Positions 34,049-43,764 of a DNA stretch of 50,852 bases are shown piece by piece. Source of the stretch: Paraburkholderia rhynchosiae (GTDB lineage Bacteria; Pseudomonadota; Gammaproteobacteria; Burkholderiales; Burkholderiaceae); assembly GCF_002879865.1 (NCBI RefSeq), contig NZ_PNXY01000038.1, positions 1 through 50,852 on the forward strand. The letters are read 5' to 3'. Position numbers and translations under genes: made by a program. Within the stretch, counting starts at the first letter, position 1. The number at the start of each line of letters is the position of its first letter. The notes under the pieces are model-generated. The model saw nothing but the letters and a program-made list of their open reading frames with translations. It was not told the origin of the DNA and ran no database searches.

Positions 34049-34995
34049 ACCGTCACCCCGCTCGCCGACGCGCTGCCCGCAGTCTCCGCCGTGCGTGCCG
34101 GCGTGCGAGCGGCAGCGGCATCGCGCGTCAGTTCATACACGGTCTGGCCGCGCAGCTTGAACGCCTGCGTGACGTATGTGAAGTTTTCCGAGTGGCCCGC
34201 AAACAGCAGGCCGCCCGACTTCATCAGCGGCTCGAAGCGCCCGAGCACTTGTGCTTGCGTCGGCTTGTCAAAATAGATCATCACGTTGCGGCAGAAGATC
34301 GCGTCGAACTGCGTGCGCAACTGGTAATCGCGGTCGGTCAGATTTAATTGCTCGAAGCGCACCATCGCGCGCACTTGCGGGCGCACCTTGACCATTCCCG
34401 CATGGGCACCGGTGCCCTTCAGGAAGAAGCGCTTGAGCCGTTCGGGCGACAGATGCTTCACCTGGTCGAACTGATACATGCCGGCTTCGGCTTTCGCAAG
34501 CACCTGCGTGTCGATGTCGGTCGCAAGCACCGTGGCCTGACGCGCGCCGGTCTCGCCGAGCGCTTCGATCAGCGTCATCGCGATCGAATACGGTTCTTCA
34601 CCCGTCGATGCCGCCGAACACCACACCGAAACGGGCTGCGCGCGGCGCGGCACGAAATCGGCGAGGATTGGAAAGTGGTGTGCCTCACGAAAGAACGCGG
34701 TCAGGTTCGTAGTCAGCGCATTGGTGAATGCCTCCCACTCGGCCGGGTCGTTCTCCGTTTCGAGCTGATCGAGGTACTGCTTGAACGAGTCGAGGCCGCA
34801 GGCGCGCAGCCGGCGCGCGAGACGGCTGTACGCCATGTCGCGCTTGTGATCGGAGAGCGAGATGCCGGCGCTGCGGTGAATCAGTTCGCGAATGCGTGTG
34901 AAGTCCGCAGACGTGAATTCGAAGTCACGTCCCTGTTCACCGGATTTGACCGGTTCTGCCCGGTCGGTGCGTTGCTGTGCGCGCGTTGCCATCAT
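34045..34995 (-). CDS. cheR: CheR, receptor methyltransferase
   Basis: 316 aa. An N-terminal helical domain (RIRELIHRSAGISLSDHK, SRLARRLRACGLDSF, NLTAFFRE) precedes the SAM-binding domain: WCSAASTGEEPYSIAM, LATDIDTQVLAKA and the FCRNVMIYFD motif. It methylates receptor glutamates. A 201-base gap separates it from the receptor gene upstream; I see no promoter there. Confidence 0.96.
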   Translation of the reverse strand: MMATRAQQRTDRAEPVKSGEQGRDFEFTSADFTRIRELIHRSAGISLSDHKRDMAYSRLARRLRACGLDSFKQYLDQLETENDPAEWEAFTNALTTNLTAFFREAHHFPILADFVPRRAQPVSVWCSAASTGEEPYSIAMTLIEALGETGARQATVLATDIDTQVLAKAEAGMYQFDQVKHLSPERLKRFFLKGTGAHAGMVKVRPQVRAMVRFEQLNLTDRDYQLRTQFDAIFCRNVMIYFDKPTQAQVLGRFEPLMKSGGLLFAGHSENFTYVTQAFKLRGQTVYELTRDAAAARTPARTAETAGSASASGVTV

Positions 34996-35196
34996 GAAAG
35001 TTCCTGCCTGTGATACGAGCCATCACGCTTGCCCGACGGAAGTGCCGGCGAGCAAGGGATTGTTTTCGCGGGGTCGCGCCCGCCCGCAAATTTCACCACC
35101 ATGCAATCGGCCCGCGACACGCTGTAGAAACGTGCTTCGATGATTCGCGCGGCATGGCGCGAGATACCGAATGACTACATGTATTTCCGTCATTTC

Positions 35197-37086
35197 CTAA
35201 AACGTTTCCCAGTCCGCATCCGAGCCAGCCGGGACCGGGCTTGCCGCGGCCTGACGTGCGCTGGATTCGGTTGCCGCGCGAGGCGTCCTGGGTCTCAGCG
35301 CCGGTTCGACGCGCGCGACACCTGCCTCGTGCTTGCTTGAAGCCGGTGCGGTGCTGCTTGCCGTTGCTGCATTTGCCGTTGCTGAATTCGCCGTCGCTGC
35401 ACCTGCCGTTGCCGCGCTTGCTGCCGGCTGCGCCGGTCGCGGCGCGGTCTTCGCTACAGGCTTGCTCTTGCCCACGGCTGCACGCGCCTTGACTTGCGGC
35501 ACGACTGCCACGTTCATACTGCGAGCCGGGCTCCCGGCGACCTTCCAGCCGCTCAACACCGCTTGCAACTGACGCGTCTGATCTTCAAGCGACGCTGCTG
35601 CCGCCGCTGCCTCTTCGACGAGCGCGGCATTCTGCTGCGTGACTTCGTCCATCTGCACGACCGCGCGATTCACCTGCTCGATGCCGCCCGATTGCTCTTC
35701 TGACGCCGCGCTGATCTCACCCATGATGTCGGTCACGCGGCGCACGGCCTGCACGATCTCGTCCATCGTCGTGCCCGCGCGTCCGACGAGCGTCGAACCG
35801 CTTTGCACCTTGTCGGTCGAGTCGCCGATCAGTTCCTTGATTTCCTTCGCGGCGCTCGCGCTGCGTTGGGCGAGGCTGCGCACTTCGCCGGCCACGACCG
35901 CGAAGCCCCGGCCCTGTTCGCCGGCACGCGCCGCTTCGACCGCCGCATTCAGCGCCAGAATGTTGGTCTGGAACGCAATGCCTTCAATTACACCGATGAT
36001 GTCGACAACCTTGCCCGAACTGCTCGCGATGTCCTGCATCGTCGTGACGACCTGGCTCACCACGTCGCCGCCGCGTGTCGCAATGTCCGACGCGTTGACC
36101 GCCAACTGACTCGCCTGGCGCGCGTTCTCGGCGTTCTGCCGCACGGTGCCCGTCAGTTGCTCCATGCTCGATGCGGTTTCCTGCAACGAGGCGGCCTGCT
36201 GTTCCGTGCGTTGCGACAGATCGGTGTTCCCCATTGCGATTTCGCGCGCGCCGGTGTCGATCGATTCGGTGCTGCTGCGAACGGCCGTCACCATCGACGC
36301 CATGCTTTCCTGCATCTGCTTGATGCCGGCAAACAGACGGCCGATTTCGTTGCGGCTTCTCACCTCGATCGTTTCCGACAGATCGCCCGCGGCGATCCGC
36401 TCGAAGCATTCGGTTGCGTCCTGAAGCGGCTGCACGATCAGGCCGCGCAGCGCGAAGCGCAGGCCGATCACGAGCAGCAGCGCGACGGCCGCGAAGGCGA
36501 TGATCAGCGTCGTCATCAGCGAAATGTTCGACTGCGCGCCCGCCTGCTGCTCCACCGCCTGTTGCTGCAGGCTCTTGATCACCGCGGATGCCGCGTTGTC
36601 GTACGAGACGAACATCGGGCTGATCTTCGTATCGGCGATCGCGTGGTACGCGGCCAGATCGCTCGCGCGCAACGCGGCGAATTCCGGCTCCATGCCGTCG
36701 CGCACGAGCGCCGTACGTCGCGCCAGCAGTTCATCCATCTGCGCCTGGTCGACGCCGCTCTTCGGCGCGTCGATGTAGGTCTGCCAGTTCTTGTTGCTGA
36801 AGCCGTAGAGTTCAACGGCACGGTCCAGAACCTTCTTCGCCGTTTCCGTGTCGCCGGCGGCAGTCAGCGCGGTGAAGCGGTCCAACGACACACGCGAGCG
36901 CAGCAGATATGCCGAAGCGTCGTCGAGCGCGTGAATCGCAACCAGATCGCCGCGCGCGATACGGTCGAGCGACTGGCTGGCACTGCTCAGCGCAGTCAGC
37001 CCCAGTACGCCGACCACCATGGTCAGCGCGACGAGAATGATCCCCACTAGCGTGAGCGATGTGCGAATCGACCACCTGCTTAGCAT
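35197..37086 (-). CDS. Methyl-accepting chemotaxis protein with C-terminal DWETF pentapeptide
   Basis: 629 aa. Tsr/Tar-like: TM1 about 10-32, four-helix periplasmic sensor, TM2 about 190-212, HAMP about 213-265, signalling hairpin with tip EGIAFQTNILALNAAVEAAR near 368-387. From about 515 the tail is Ala/Pro/Thr-rich and probably disordered, over 100 residues long, and ends in DWETF, matching the NWETF CheR/CheB tether of enteric receptors. Ligand cannot be assigned. Lies between cheR and cheW in the che run. Confidence 0.93.
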   Translation of the reverse strand: MLSRWSIRTSLTLVGIILVALTMVVGVLGLTALSSASQSLDRIARGDLVAIHALDDASAYLLRSRVSLDRFTALTAAGDTETAKKVLDRAVELYGFSNKNWQTYIDAPKSGVDQAQMDELLARRTALVRDGMEPEFAALRASDLAAYHAIADTKISPMFVSYDNAASAVIKSLQQQAVEQQAGAQSNISLMTTLIIAFAAVALLLVIGLRFALRGLIVQPLQDATECFERIAAGDLSETIEVRSRNEIGRLFAGIKQMQESMASMVTAVRSSTESIDTGAREIAMGNTDLSQRTEQQAASLQETASSMEQLTGTVRQNAENARQASQLAVNASDIATRGGDVVSQVVTTMQDIASSSGKVVDIIGVIEGIAFQTNILALNAAVEAARAGEQGRGFAVVAGEVRSLAQRSASAAKEIKELIGDSTDKVQSGSTLVGRAGTTMDEIVQAVRRVTDIMGEISAASEEQSGGIEQVNRAVVQMDEVTQQNAALVEEAAAAAASLEDQTRQLQAVLSGWKVAGSPARSMNVAVVPQVKARAAVGKSKPVAKTAPRPAQPAASAATAGAATANSATANAATASSTAPASSKHEAGVARVEPALRPRTPRAATESSARQAAASPVPAGSDADWETF

Positions 37087-37128
37087 CTCAGTGCTCCCTG
37101 TCCCAAACCTGTTTGAACGCCGCAGCCG

Positions 37129-37659
37129 TTAGACGCCGAGCGTTTCGATGAGCGCCATTTCGCGGCTCGTCATCAGCTTTTCGATGTCCATCAGAATCAG
37201 CATTCGGCCGTCGACCGTGCCGAGTCCCGTCAGATACTCGGTCGTCAGCGTCGCGCCGAATTCCGGCGCCGGCATGATCTGGTCGATGGCGAGCGTCAAC
37301 ACGTCGGACACGCCGTCCACCACCATGCCCACCACGCGATGCGCGACGTTCAGGATGATCACGACGGTCTGGTGGTCGTACTCGACGCGGCCCAGATGGA
37401 ACTTGATGCGCATGTCGACGATCGGCACGATGATGCCGCGCAGATTGATGACGCCCTTGATGAACTCGGGTGCATTGGCAATGCGCGTCACGTTGTCGTA
37501 GCCGCGGATTTCCTGAACCTTGAGAATGTCGATGCCGTACTCTTCGGCGCCGAGCGTGAAGACGAGGAATTCCTGACCGCCGGCGTCGGCCTGCTGCGCG
37601 TCGCGGCGACCATTCGTCGCGTTTGCGACGCTCGAATTGATGGATTGGACTTCTGCCAC
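37129..37659 (-). CDS. cheW: CheW, receptor-kinase coupling protein
   Basis: 176 aa. Two SH3-like subdomains: FLVFTLGAEEYGIDILKVQE, NLRGIIVPIVDMRIKF, and the C-terminal MILMDIEKLMTS-like strand. It links the receptor to CheA. The GTG at 37659 follows GGGGG by 6 bases; an in-frame TTG at 37671 is less likely. Confidence 0.96.
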   Translation of the reverse strand: MAEVQSINSSVANATNGRRDAQQADAGGQEFLVFTLGAEEYGIDILKVQEIRGYDNVTRIANAPEFIKGVINLRGIIVPIVDMRIKFHLGRVEYDHQTVVIILNVAHRVVGMVVDGVSDVLTLAIDQIMPAPEFGATLTTEYLTGLGTVDGRMLILMDIEKLMTSREMALIETLGV

Positions 37660-37722
37660 GTTAGCCCCCAAACGGTTGGGATAAGTTGAGTTGAATAAGT
37701 GTTGCGACGAGTTTGCCGGACA

Positions 37723-40017
37723 TCATGCGAGGCTCATTGCTGCGCCATGCGCGTTGCGCGACTCGCGGTTCAGCGCCGCCACGTCCACGATCAGCGCGAC
37801 GCGGCCGTCGCCGAGAATGGTCGCGGCGGAAATGCCGCGCACCTTTCGGTAGTTCGTTTCGAGGTTCTTCACGACCACCTGCTGCTGCCCCACCAGCTCG
37901 TCGATCAGCATCGCAAAGCGGCGCCCTTCGGTCTGCATGATGGTGACGATGCCCTGGGTCGGCTCCTGCTTCGCGTCGTCGACGTTGAACACTTCGTGCA
38001 ACGCGACGAGCGGCAGATATTCACCGCGCACCCGCACCACGCGCTCGCCGTTGGCGACTGTGTAAATGTCTTCGGCTTGCGGTTGCAGCGACTCCATCAC
38101 GAAGTTCAGCGGCAGAATGAAGATCTCGTTGCCGACCTTGACGGACATGCCGTCGAGAATCGCCAGCGTGAGCGGCAAGACGATGCGCGTGGTGCTGCCT
38201 TTGCCGGCGTGCGACGTGATTTCCACGTGACCGCCCATCGACTGGATGTTGCGCTTCACCACGTCCATGCCGACGCCTCGGCCCGACACGTCCGTGACCT
38301 GCTCCGCCGTCGAGAAGCCCGGCAGGAAGATCAGGTTCCAGACTTCCTCGTCGGTCATCGTTTCGCTGACCTGCATGCCCTGCTTCGCGGCCTTCGCGAG
38401 AATCTTGTCGCGGCGCAGGCCGGCGCCGTCGTCGCTCACCTCGATCACGATGTTGCCGCCGTGATGTGCCGCCGACAGCACGAGCTGGCCCGTCGAATCC
38501 TTGCCCGCCGCGCGCCGCGCTTCCACGGTTTCGATGCCGTGGTCGAGACTGTTGCGCACGAGGTGAGTCAACGGGTCGATGATCCGTTCGATCAGGCTCT
38601 TGTCGAGTTCGGTCGCCTGACCGAAGGTGACGAGCTCCACTTCCTTGCCGAGTTTCGCCGCGAGATCGCGCACGAGACGCGGGAAGCGGCTGAACACGTA
38701 ATCCATCGGCATCATGCGGATCGACATGACGGCTTCCTGCAGATCGCGCGCGTTGCGCTCGAGCTGCGCCATGCCGTTGAACAGGCGATCGTGCAGCGCC
38801 GGATCGAACGTGCTGGTGGTTTCCGCAAGCATGGCTTGCGTGATCACCAGTTCGCCGACCAGGTTGATCAGCTGATCGACCTTTTCGACGCCCACCCGGA
38901 TCGAACTGCCTTCCGCGCCGCCTGCCGCCGCTGCCGGACGCGCGGCCTTGCGGTCCTGCTCTCCGGCTGCGGCCGCGGCGGGCGCCTGAGCGGCTGCCGG
39001 TGCGCTGGCAGCCTCCGGTTGAGGCGCCGCCGATGCTGCCGATGCCGCGTTGGCCGGCGCGGCGGTGCTGCTCGCCGGAGCCGGCGATGCCGCCTGCTGC
39101 GCAGGGGCTGCGGTATGGGTGGCGGCCGAGGCCGCCGGTGCTGCTTGCGCCGCAGACGAAGGCTCAGCGTCGGGCGTTCCAGGTTCGCCTTGCTGAGCAC
39201 CGTCCGCCGGCGCGGTTCCGCGGCCGATCGCAATCTGACTTTCGTCGATCACGAAACAGCACACGGCGATGATGTCGTCGGACGTGACATCGGTCTGAAG
39301 CCACAGCGTCAGATCGCCGCCGCTCTTGACCCGCCCGACGATATTGCCCAGGTTGCCCAGCTCTTCGGCGAGCAGTGCCTGGTCCTTCTCATCAACGCCC
39401 CGTAGCGTAATTTTCAGATGCGGACCGGCTTCCTGATCTGTGTCGCCGGTTCCTTCGGCTTGCCCGGTCTGTGCCGGTTCGCCGTCAATCCATTCGCTCG
39501 CCGCCTGCACCGCCTGTTCGACGACATGCTCCGGCGGGCTGCCTTCTTCTACTGTTGCGAGCTCCTCGACGGGCGCCGCAACTACGACTTCCACCGGCGC
39601 TGCCGCAGCCGGCGCAGCGGCACCCCGGCTTTCCGCATGCAGCTGTTCGAGCTTCGCGCAGATCGCCTTCGCGACCGCCGTGTCCGGCTCCGCGCTCGCG
39701 CGGTAGTCTGCGAGCTGGCCCGACAACACGTCCTTGGTTTCGAGGAACGTGTCGATCATGTCCTTGCGCAGCACGAGTTCGTTATTGCGCGCACGGTCGA
39801 GCAGCGATTCGAGGATGTGAGTCGTCTCCGTCAGCGCGGTAAAGCCGAACGTCGCCGCGCCGCCCTTGATCGAATGGGCCGCGCGGAAAATGGCCGCGAG
39901 GTCTTCCGGGTCCGGATGCGCGATGTCCAGATTAAGCAGCAACTGCTCCATCTGCGCGAGCAGTTCGTCCGCTTCGTCGAAGAACGTCTGATAGAACTGA
40001 GTGATGTCGAGTGTCAT
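37723..40017 (-). CDS. cheA: CheA, chemotaxis histidine kinase
   Basis: 764 aa. P1 with phospho-His48 in FRAAHSIKGGAATF; P2 region with a long Ala/Pro/Gln-rich linker (about 260-360); P3 dimerisation; P4 ATPase with LVRNSLDHGIE, EVSDDGAGL, SGRGVGMDVVK and KGSTTRIVLPL; P5 CheW-like domain at the C-terminus. It phosphorylates CheY and CheB. Longer than enteric CheA (654) mainly through the linker. Located between the single-receiver gene and cheW. Confidence 0.96.
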   Translation of the reverse strand: MTLDITQFYQTFFDEADELLAQMEQLLLNLDIAHPDPEDLAAIFRAAHSIKGGAATFGFTALTETTHILESLLDRARNNELVLRKDMIDTFLETKDVLSGQLADYRASAEPDTAVAKAICAKLEQLHAESRGAAAPAAAAPVEVVVAAPVEELATVEEGSPPEHVVEQAVQAASEWIDGEPAQTGQAEGTGDTDQEAGPHLKITLRGVDEKDQALLAEELGNLGNIVGRVKSGGDLTLWLQTDVTSDDIIAVCCFVIDESQIAIGRGTAPADGAQQGEPGTPDAEPSSAAQAAPAASAATHTAAPAQQAASPAPASSTAAPANAASAASAAPQPEAASAPAAAQAPAAAAAGEQDRKAARPAAAAGGAEGSSIRVGVEKVDQLINLVGELVITQAMLAETTSTFDPALHDRLFNGMAQLERNARDLQEAVMSIRMMPMDYVFSRFPRLVRDLAAKLGKEVELVTFGQATELDKSLIERIIDPLTHLVRNSLDHGIETVEARRAAGKDSTGQLVLSAAHHGGNIVIEVSDDGAGLRRDKILAKAAKQGMQVSETMTDEEVWNLIFLPGFSTAEQVTDVSGRGVGMDVVKRNIQSMGGHVEITSHAGKGSTTRIVLPLTLAILDGMSVKVGNEIFILPLNFVMESLQPQAEDIYTVANGERVVRVRGEYLPLVALHEVFNVDDAKQEPTQGIVTIMQTEGRRFAMLIDELVGQQQVVVKNLETNYRKVRGISAATILGDGRVALIVDVAALNRESRNAHGAAMSLA

Positions 40018-40103
40018 GCCTGGGTCACCGCGAGAGTTCCTGTCTAGCTTGGGCTACTGTGCCGCAGCGTCGAGAGCTTCTATAACTTGTCTAAGGTTGA
40101 TGC

Positions 40104-40481
40104 TTACGTTTGGTCGGGCTCGGCCAATGCCGCCACCAGCTCGGTCAGCATGTCGGGGTCGAGCGGCTTTTCGATCCAGCCGGTCGCGCCCGCCTCCCGC
40201 GCCGCGGCTTTGAACGGCTCGCCCGATTCCGTCGTCAGGACCAGGATGGGCGTCGCCGTGTAAGCCGGATTGCTGCGCAGTTCGGCGATCAGATCGAGGC
40301 CGGTCTTGCCCGGCATGTGCTGATCGGTCAGCACCAGATCGAACCGCACGGCGAGCGCGTTTTCGAGCCCTTCCGCGCCGTCCGCCGCGAGCGTCACCTC
40401 ATAGCCGGCCGCCGTCAGCGTCGCGGAAAGAATCTGCCGCATCGATGCCGAATCGTCGATTGCCAGGATATGCCTGATCAT
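40104..40481 (-). CDS. CheY-like single-receiver response regulator
   Basis: 125 aa from the ATG at 40481 (GAGG about 7 bases upstream). All receiver residues are present: AIDDSASM, LTDQHMPGKTGLDL, LTTESG, and EKPLD. It differs from the CheY at 31.7-32.1 kb in the residues around these motifs. Its place next to cheA suggests it takes phosphate from CheA, perhaps as a sink or second output. The longer open frame upstream is not conserved-looking. Sometimes named cheY1 in this group. Confidence 0.9.
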   Translation of the reverse strand: MIRHILAIDDSASMRQILSATLTAAGYEVTLAADGAEGLENALAVRFDLVLTDQHMPGKTGLDLIAELRSNPAYTATPILVLTTESGEPFKAAAREAGATGWIEKPLDPDMLTELVAALAEPDQT

Positions 40482-40567
40482 GAAAAACCTCGCTGCACTT
40501 GCGCTATGTGCCGCCTGGCCGTCCGCGCCAGTGAGGCGCATGGAGCAGCCGGGCGACCGCCTTTCCG

Positions 40568-41575
40568 TTACTGAGCCGCCGGCGCTATCGCCAGCACCTT
40601 GGGCGCAACCGTCACGGGCTGCGCCAGTTTTTGCAGCAGCGGCCTGGAGCCCGCTGCGTCGTCCGATAAGGTCGTCGTGGTGGAGTCGTCATGGTTGAGC
40701 GCCTCCTCCGACTTCCTGTTCAGAACGATGATGCTGATGCGACGGTTTTCCGGGTCCATCGCGTCCGTCTTGTTCAGGTTCTGCGTCGACGCGAGGCCAA
40801 GCACGCGCATCACCTTTGCTTCGTCCATGCCCCCGGCGACCAGCTCGCGGCGCGACGCATTCGCGCGGTCCGCGGACAGTTCCCAGTTGCTGTAGCCCTT
40901 CTCGCCGCCCGCGTACTGCGCGGCGTCGGTGTGTCCTTGCACGATGATGCGGTTCGGCACGTCGTTCAGCGTGTGACCGATCTCGCGCAAAATGTCGCGC
41001 ATATACGGCTCGACCTGATCTCTCGCGGTCGCGAACATCGGCCGCTTCTGCGAATCGACGATTTCGATACGCAAGCCCGTCAACGTCGAATCAATCCGGA
41101 TCTGCTGCTTGAACTGGCGCAGCACCGGATTTGCTTCGATCGCGGCCATCAGCTTCACCTGCAGATCGTGCAGACGCATCTGCTCACGACGCTCCAGCTC
41201 GCCCTGCAACTGCTTCATCGAGTCTTCGCTGCTATGCGAGACCGTGCGCTCGGCGCGGTTGTTCGAACCGTCGGTGGACCGCGTCACGCCCTGCGAATTG
41301 GTCGAAATATCGCGGCCGCCACCCTTCAGAATGCTCGAATCCTCCGCGCTGCGATCGCCGCCCCACAGCGTGATCTTCAACGGCTGGTTGAAGTACTCCG
41401 CGATGCCCTTCAACTGCACCGTGGATGCCGAACTCAGCAGCCACATCAGCAGGAAGAACGCCATCATCGCGGTCATGAAGTCGGCATATGCGAGCTTCCA
41501 GGCACCACCGTGGTGGCCGGCCTTCTTCGGCGCCGAGCGCTTGACGACAATGGCGCGGTCTTTGTCCTTGCTCAT
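40568..41575 (-). CDS. motB: MotB, stator protein
   Basis: 335 aa. One membrane helix with the proton-binding Asp32 in YADFMTAMMAFFLLMWLL. Plug/linker region follows, then an OmpA-like peptidoglycan-binding domain (RIIVQGHTDAAQ, NWELSADRANASRREL, MDPENRRISIIVL). Forms the stator with MotA. 19 bases after motA. Confidence 0.97.
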   Translation of the reverse strand: MSKDKDRAIVVKRSAPKKAGHHGGAWKLAYADFMTAMMAFFLLMWLLSSASTVQLKGIAEYFNQPLKITLWGGDRSAEDSSILKGGGRDISTNSQGVTRSTDGSNNRAERTVSHSSEDSMKQLQGELERREQMRLHDLQVKLMAAIEANPVLRQFKQQIRIDSTLTGLRIEIVDSQKRPMFATARDQVEPYMRDILREIGHTLNDVPNRIIVQGHTDAAQYAGGEKGYSNWELSADRANASRRELVAGGMDEAKVMRVLGLASTQNLNKTDAMDPENRRISIIVLNRKSEEALNHDDSTTTTLSDDAAGSRPLLQKLAQPVTVAPKVLAIAPAAQ

Positions 41576-41594
41576 CGGTTCGTTCCCGGCGCCC

Positions 41595-42455
41595 TTACTT
41601 GGCCTTCACGCGGCGCACGTGCTCTTCGAGCTCGGCGAACGACGGACGCTCGGTCGAGAAGAGCACCTTGCGGCCGAACTCGACGGCGATCGCCGGCGCA
41701 TAGCCATTCAGGCTGGCGAGAATCGTCACCTTGATGCACTGGAACATCTTGGTCGATTCGGTCACGCGCTGTTCGGCGACGCTCGCGAGCGGCCCGATCA
41801 GCCCGTACGAAAGCAGAATGCCGAGGAAGGTGCCGACCAGCGCCTGCGCGATCATTTCGCCGAGCACAGCCGGCGGCTTGTCGGCGGACGCCATGGTGTG
41901 CACCACGCCCATCACCGCGGCCACGATACCGAACGCCGGCATTGCGTCGCCGACCTTGTTCAACGCATGCGCGGGCGCTTCGCCTTCCTGGTGATGCGTC
42001 TCGATCTCCTCGTCCATCAGGCTTTCGATTTCGAACGCGTTCATGTTGCCGCCCACCATCAGACGCAGGTAGTCGGTCAGAAACTCGATGATGTGATGGT
42101 CGGCGAGAATCTTCGGGTACTGCGTGAAGATCGGGCTCTTCGACGGATCGTCGATGTCGGCTTCCAGCGTCAGCGTGCCTTCCTTGCGCGCTTTGGCGAG
42201 CAGGACGTAGAGGAGCGCCATCAGCTCCATATAAACGTCCTTGTTGTACTTCGCGCCCTTGAACAGGGTCGGAATGACGCGCAGCGTCGCCTTGATCGTC
42301 TTCATCCCGTTACCGAGGATGAACGCGCCAACGCCGGCGCCGACGATCATCAGCACTTCAACGGGCTGCAACAGCGCGCCGAGATGGCCGCCTTCCAGCG
42401 CGTAACCGCCGAAAACGGACAAAAGCGTCACGAGTGTTCCCACGAAAATCAGCAC
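41595..42455 (-). CDS. motA: MotA, stator protein
   Basis: 286 aa, four membrane segments. Includes NMNAFEIESLMDEEIE, PAFGIVAAVMGVVHTM and LGIALSYGL-like GTFLGILLSYGLIGPLAS, which are characteristic of H+-type MotA. The start is GTG at 42455 with GAGGG upstream. First gene of the sigma-28 driven mot-che transcript. Confidence 0.97.
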   Translation of the reverse strand: MLIFVGTLVTLLSVFGGYALEGGHLGALLQPVEVLMIVGAGVGAFILGNGMKTIKATLRVIPTLFKGAKYNKDVYMELMALLYVLLAKARKEGTLTLEADIDDPSKSPIFTQYPKILADHHIIEFLTDYLRLMVGGNMNAFEIESLMDEEIETHHQEGEAPAHALNKVGDAMPAFGIVAAVMGVVHTMASADKPPAVLGEMIAQALVGTFLGILLSYGLIGPLASVAEQRVTESTKMFQCIKVTILASLNGYAPAIAVEFGRKVLFSTERPSFAELEEHVRRVKAK

Positions 42456-42500
42456 TGCGGAGCCCTCACAAAGAAGCGACGGTGACCGTCGTTAAACTGG

Positions 42501-42527
42501 TTTACGGCAACGCACCAGAAAACTTTG
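42501..42527 (-). promoter_or_regulatory. Sigma-28 (FliA) promoter of the motAB-che operon
   Basis: On the - strand CAAAGTTT, 11 bases, GCCGTAAA: one mismatch in the -35 and few in the -10, with exact spacing. It starts about 40 bases before motA. No terminator with a T-run separates it from flhC, so flhDC read-through is also possible. Confidence 0.8.
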
Positions 42528-42680
42528 ACGGAAAAGCGGCTTGCCGCGCCGGTGTATACCAGAGGCGGGCGCAGCCGGCGGAACGAGGACTGCGCGCGGC
42601 CTGGCGTTGTGTGAGCGGGCGCGAACGCCCACCGGACGGGAGATGGATGAAGCGCCGCGCGGCGGCGGCCTGCCCGGGCT

Positions 42681-43241
42681 CTAAGCCTCGAGCGCGGCGA
42701 GGCTCTCGCGGGCGCGGGCGTCGGCGACTTTCTTTGTCTTACCGGCGCGCGAAGGCGGCTGGCACAGCCCGCAGACGAACCCATGCTTCGGGTCGTGCGC
42801 GTGTGCGACGAAATGCCCGCCGCAGCGGCAGCAGGGGGTGATCTGCAGCATCCCGGAGTCGAAGAAGCGCACCAGCGTCCATGCACGCGTGAGGCTGAGC
42901 ACGGGTTCGTCGTCGTGCAACTGCACGTGTTCGAGATAGAGCCGGTAGCTCTTCACGATCGACTGGATCGTGACGCAGCCGCCATGGTCGGCCATGAACC
43001 GGTAGATGTTGTAGAACAGCGAGGAGTGAAAGTTCGGCTGCCACGTCATGAACCAGTCAGTCGAAAACGGCAGCATGCCCTTGGGCGGCGAAACCCCTTT
43101 CAGTTCCTTGTACAGCTTGATGAGCCGGTCGCGCGACAGGCTGGTTTCCGCTTCCAGCAGTTGCAGACGCGCGCCAAGTTCGATCAGTTCGATGGCCAGG
43201 GTGATTTCCTTGACTTCGAGCACGACGCTTTTATAGGCCAT
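42681..43241 (-). CDS. flhC: FlhC, flagellar master regulator subunit
   Basis: 186 aa (enteric 192). Contains ELGARLQLLEAETSLSRDRL, KLYKELKGVSPPKGMLPFS, and the C-terminal zinc site with four Cys in CCRCGGHF and FVCGLC. With FlhD it forms the activator of class II promoters, including the three boxes found in this window. 48 bases after flhD. Confidence 0.96.
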   Translation of the reverse strand: MAYKSVVLEVKEITLAIELIELGARLQLLEAETSLSRDRLIKLYKELKGVSPPKGMLPFSTDWFMTWQPNFHSSLFYNIYRFMADHGGCVTIQSIVKSYRLYLEHVQLHDDEPVLSLTRAWTLVRFFDSGMLQITPCCRCGGHFVAHAHDPKHGFVCGLCQPPSRAGKTKKVADARARESLAALEA

Positions 43242-43289
43242 CCGCTTACGTTCCCGCCCCGATTGTCCGGCTTGAACGGCGAACTGCCA

Positions 43290-43610
43290 TCAGCCGAGTT
43301 GCTCGACCGGCTGGCTCGCCATCAGGATCGCGGAATGCGCCTGAGCAACGGCGCTTGATTTGCCCTTGTCCGCAAGCGCGGACAGCACGGCGTGATCGTC
43401 GAAACGGAAACGGCACAACACCTGATTGGACGCCGCCAGCTTCACGGTCTGCGCCAACGACAGATTGGCGAGCACATCGGCTAACTGGTCCGAAATCCCC
43501 ATGCGAAACATGCCCATCGGCTTGTCTTCGCGCAGCAGGCGCTGCGCGAGCAGGAGATAAGACAGGTTGACTTCTCTGATCTCATTGAGCATTTCGCTGG
43601 TCGCGCTCAT
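43290..43610 (-). CDS. flhD: FlhD, flagellar master regulator subunit
   Basis: 106 aa (enteric about 116). MLNEIREVNLSYLLLAQRLL, MFRMGISDQLADVLANLSLA and VKLAASNQVLCRFRFDDH are characteristic. The ATG at 43610 follows GGGGGA directly; the longer open frame upstream is not part of the gene. First gene of flhDC, preceded by a 753-base intergenic region with two inverted repeats. Confidence 0.96.
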   Translation of the reverse strand: MSATSEMLNEIREVNLSYLLLAQRLLREDKPMGMFRMGISDQLADVLANLSLAQTVKLAASNQVLCRFRFDDHAVLSALADKGKSSAVAQAHSAILMASQPVEQLG

Positions 43611-43764
43611 GATTCCCCCGGGGTGTATCTGGCTGGTCAGGCCGTTACGGAAACGTTTGCTCGAACGCGCGCACTCAAACGCACGAATCGGCTCGTTTCT
43701 GGTCTTGCGAGCATTGTCGCGAAAGGGTGGGCGAAACAAAATCGGACAGACACCCAGCTTGTTT

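Noticed and set aside
42617..42630. GGGCG/CGCCC hairpin between flhC and motA as a terminator
   Set aside because: Only a 5-bp stem and no T-run, so flhDC read-through into motA cannot be excluded.
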